From an uncultured Lachnospiraceae bacterium (GTDB taxonomy: Bacteria; Bacillota; Clostridia; Lachnospirales; Lachnospiraceae), in assembly GCA_902783295.1 (NCBI GenBank), contig CACZQT010000444.1, positions 1-6,856 on the forward strand: a stretch of 6,856 nucleotides of DNA, given 5' to 3'. Shown here piece by piece: positions 6,765-6,856 of this stretch; position 1 is the first letter of the stretch, and each line of letters opens with the position of its first letter. The position numbers were made by a program, and so were the translations under genes. A model generated the notes under the pieces. That model saw nothing but the letters and a program-made list of their open reading frames with translations, did not search any database and had not been told where the DNA came from.

Positions 6765-6856
6765 TCGTTCGCTCCTTCCCGGTTTTCTTCCAGAACGATG
6801 AGTTCCTTTTCGATTCTGTCGATTTTCGAACTGCAGGCCTGTACCAGGGCCATTCC
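6761..6856 (-). CDS. xseB: Exodeoxyribonuclease VII small subunit, C-terminal fragment (5' end outside window)
   Basis: The last 31 codons and the TGA stop of a frame entering from the right edge read GMALVQACSSKIDRIEKELIVLEENREGANE. Small size cannot be checked, but the G-x-x-L-x-x-x-C pattern followed by a charged amphipathic helix ending in Glu-rich residues is the usual tail of XseB. The small subunits bind the XseA nuclease to form exonuclease VII, which degrades single-stranded DNA. Position also supports the call: xseA-xseB directly precedes ispA in many Firmicutes and Proteobacteria. Its TGA overlaps the ispA ATG as ATGA, indicating translational coupling. With so little protein visible the identification rests as much on context as on sequence. 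Confidence 0.8.
   Translation of the reverse strand, partial: GMALVQACSSKIDRIEKELIVLEENREGANE

Noticed and set aside
1..6856. Search for mobile elements, CRISPR arrays, RNA genes, defence or toxin systems
   Set aside because: Coding density is almost complete with conserved housekeeping genes, the only repeat is the local tlyA-derived one, and no transposase, integrase, tRNA-like or spaced-repeat pattern was seen.

Overview
The window is an ordinary, densely packed housekeeping gene cluster from a Firmicute. It most likely comes from a Clostridia member of moderately high GC, such as the Lachnospiraceae. The evidence is the gene order xseB-ispA-dxs-tlyA-nadK-recN, typical of Clostridia and Bacilli, the AGGAG-type ribosome binding sites, and the Firmicute-like protein sequences. 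The exact genus cannot be read from the sequence.

All genes are on the minus strand, so transcription runs from high to low coordinates. In that order they are: the 3' end of xseB (6761-6856, exonuclease VII small subunit); ispA (5895-6764, farnesyl diphosphate synthase); dxs (4016-5881, 1-deoxy-D-xylulose-5-phosphate synthase); tlyA (3222-4019, S4-domain rRNA 2'-O-methyltransferase); nadK (2263-3114, NAD kinase); recN (542-2248, SMC-like DNA repair ATPase); and the 5' part of pyrF (1-488, orotidine-5'-phosphate decarboxylase, running off the left edge). xseB/ispA and dxs/tlyA each overlap by ATGA. ispA-dxs is separated by 13 bp, nadK-recN by 14 bp, tlyA-nadK by 107 bp and recN-pyrF by 53 bp. 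No convincing promoter or rho-independent terminator was seen, so the whole window reads as one operon segment.

Functionally, Dxs commits pyruvate and glyceraldehyde-3-phosphate to the MEP isoprenoid pathway. IspA condenses the resulting C5 units to farnesyl diphosphate for polyprenyl carriers. NadK supplies NADP(H), which the MEP pathway and biosynthesis in general require. XseB and RecN belong to DNA processing and repair, TlyA modifies rRNA, and PyrF makes UMP.

Two local departures from the usual picture deserve notice. The arginine repressor gene argR, commonly found just before recN in this cluster, is absent; only 14 bp separate nadK and recN. Second, the last ~24 bp of tlyA plus its downstream spacer are tandemly duplicated (3148-3245: two near-complete units of 37 and 40 bp and a degenerate third), which fills most of the tlyA-nadK gap. 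I found no mobile element, CRISPR array, RNA gene, toxin-antitoxin or defence system, and nothing that supports a previously undescribed system.
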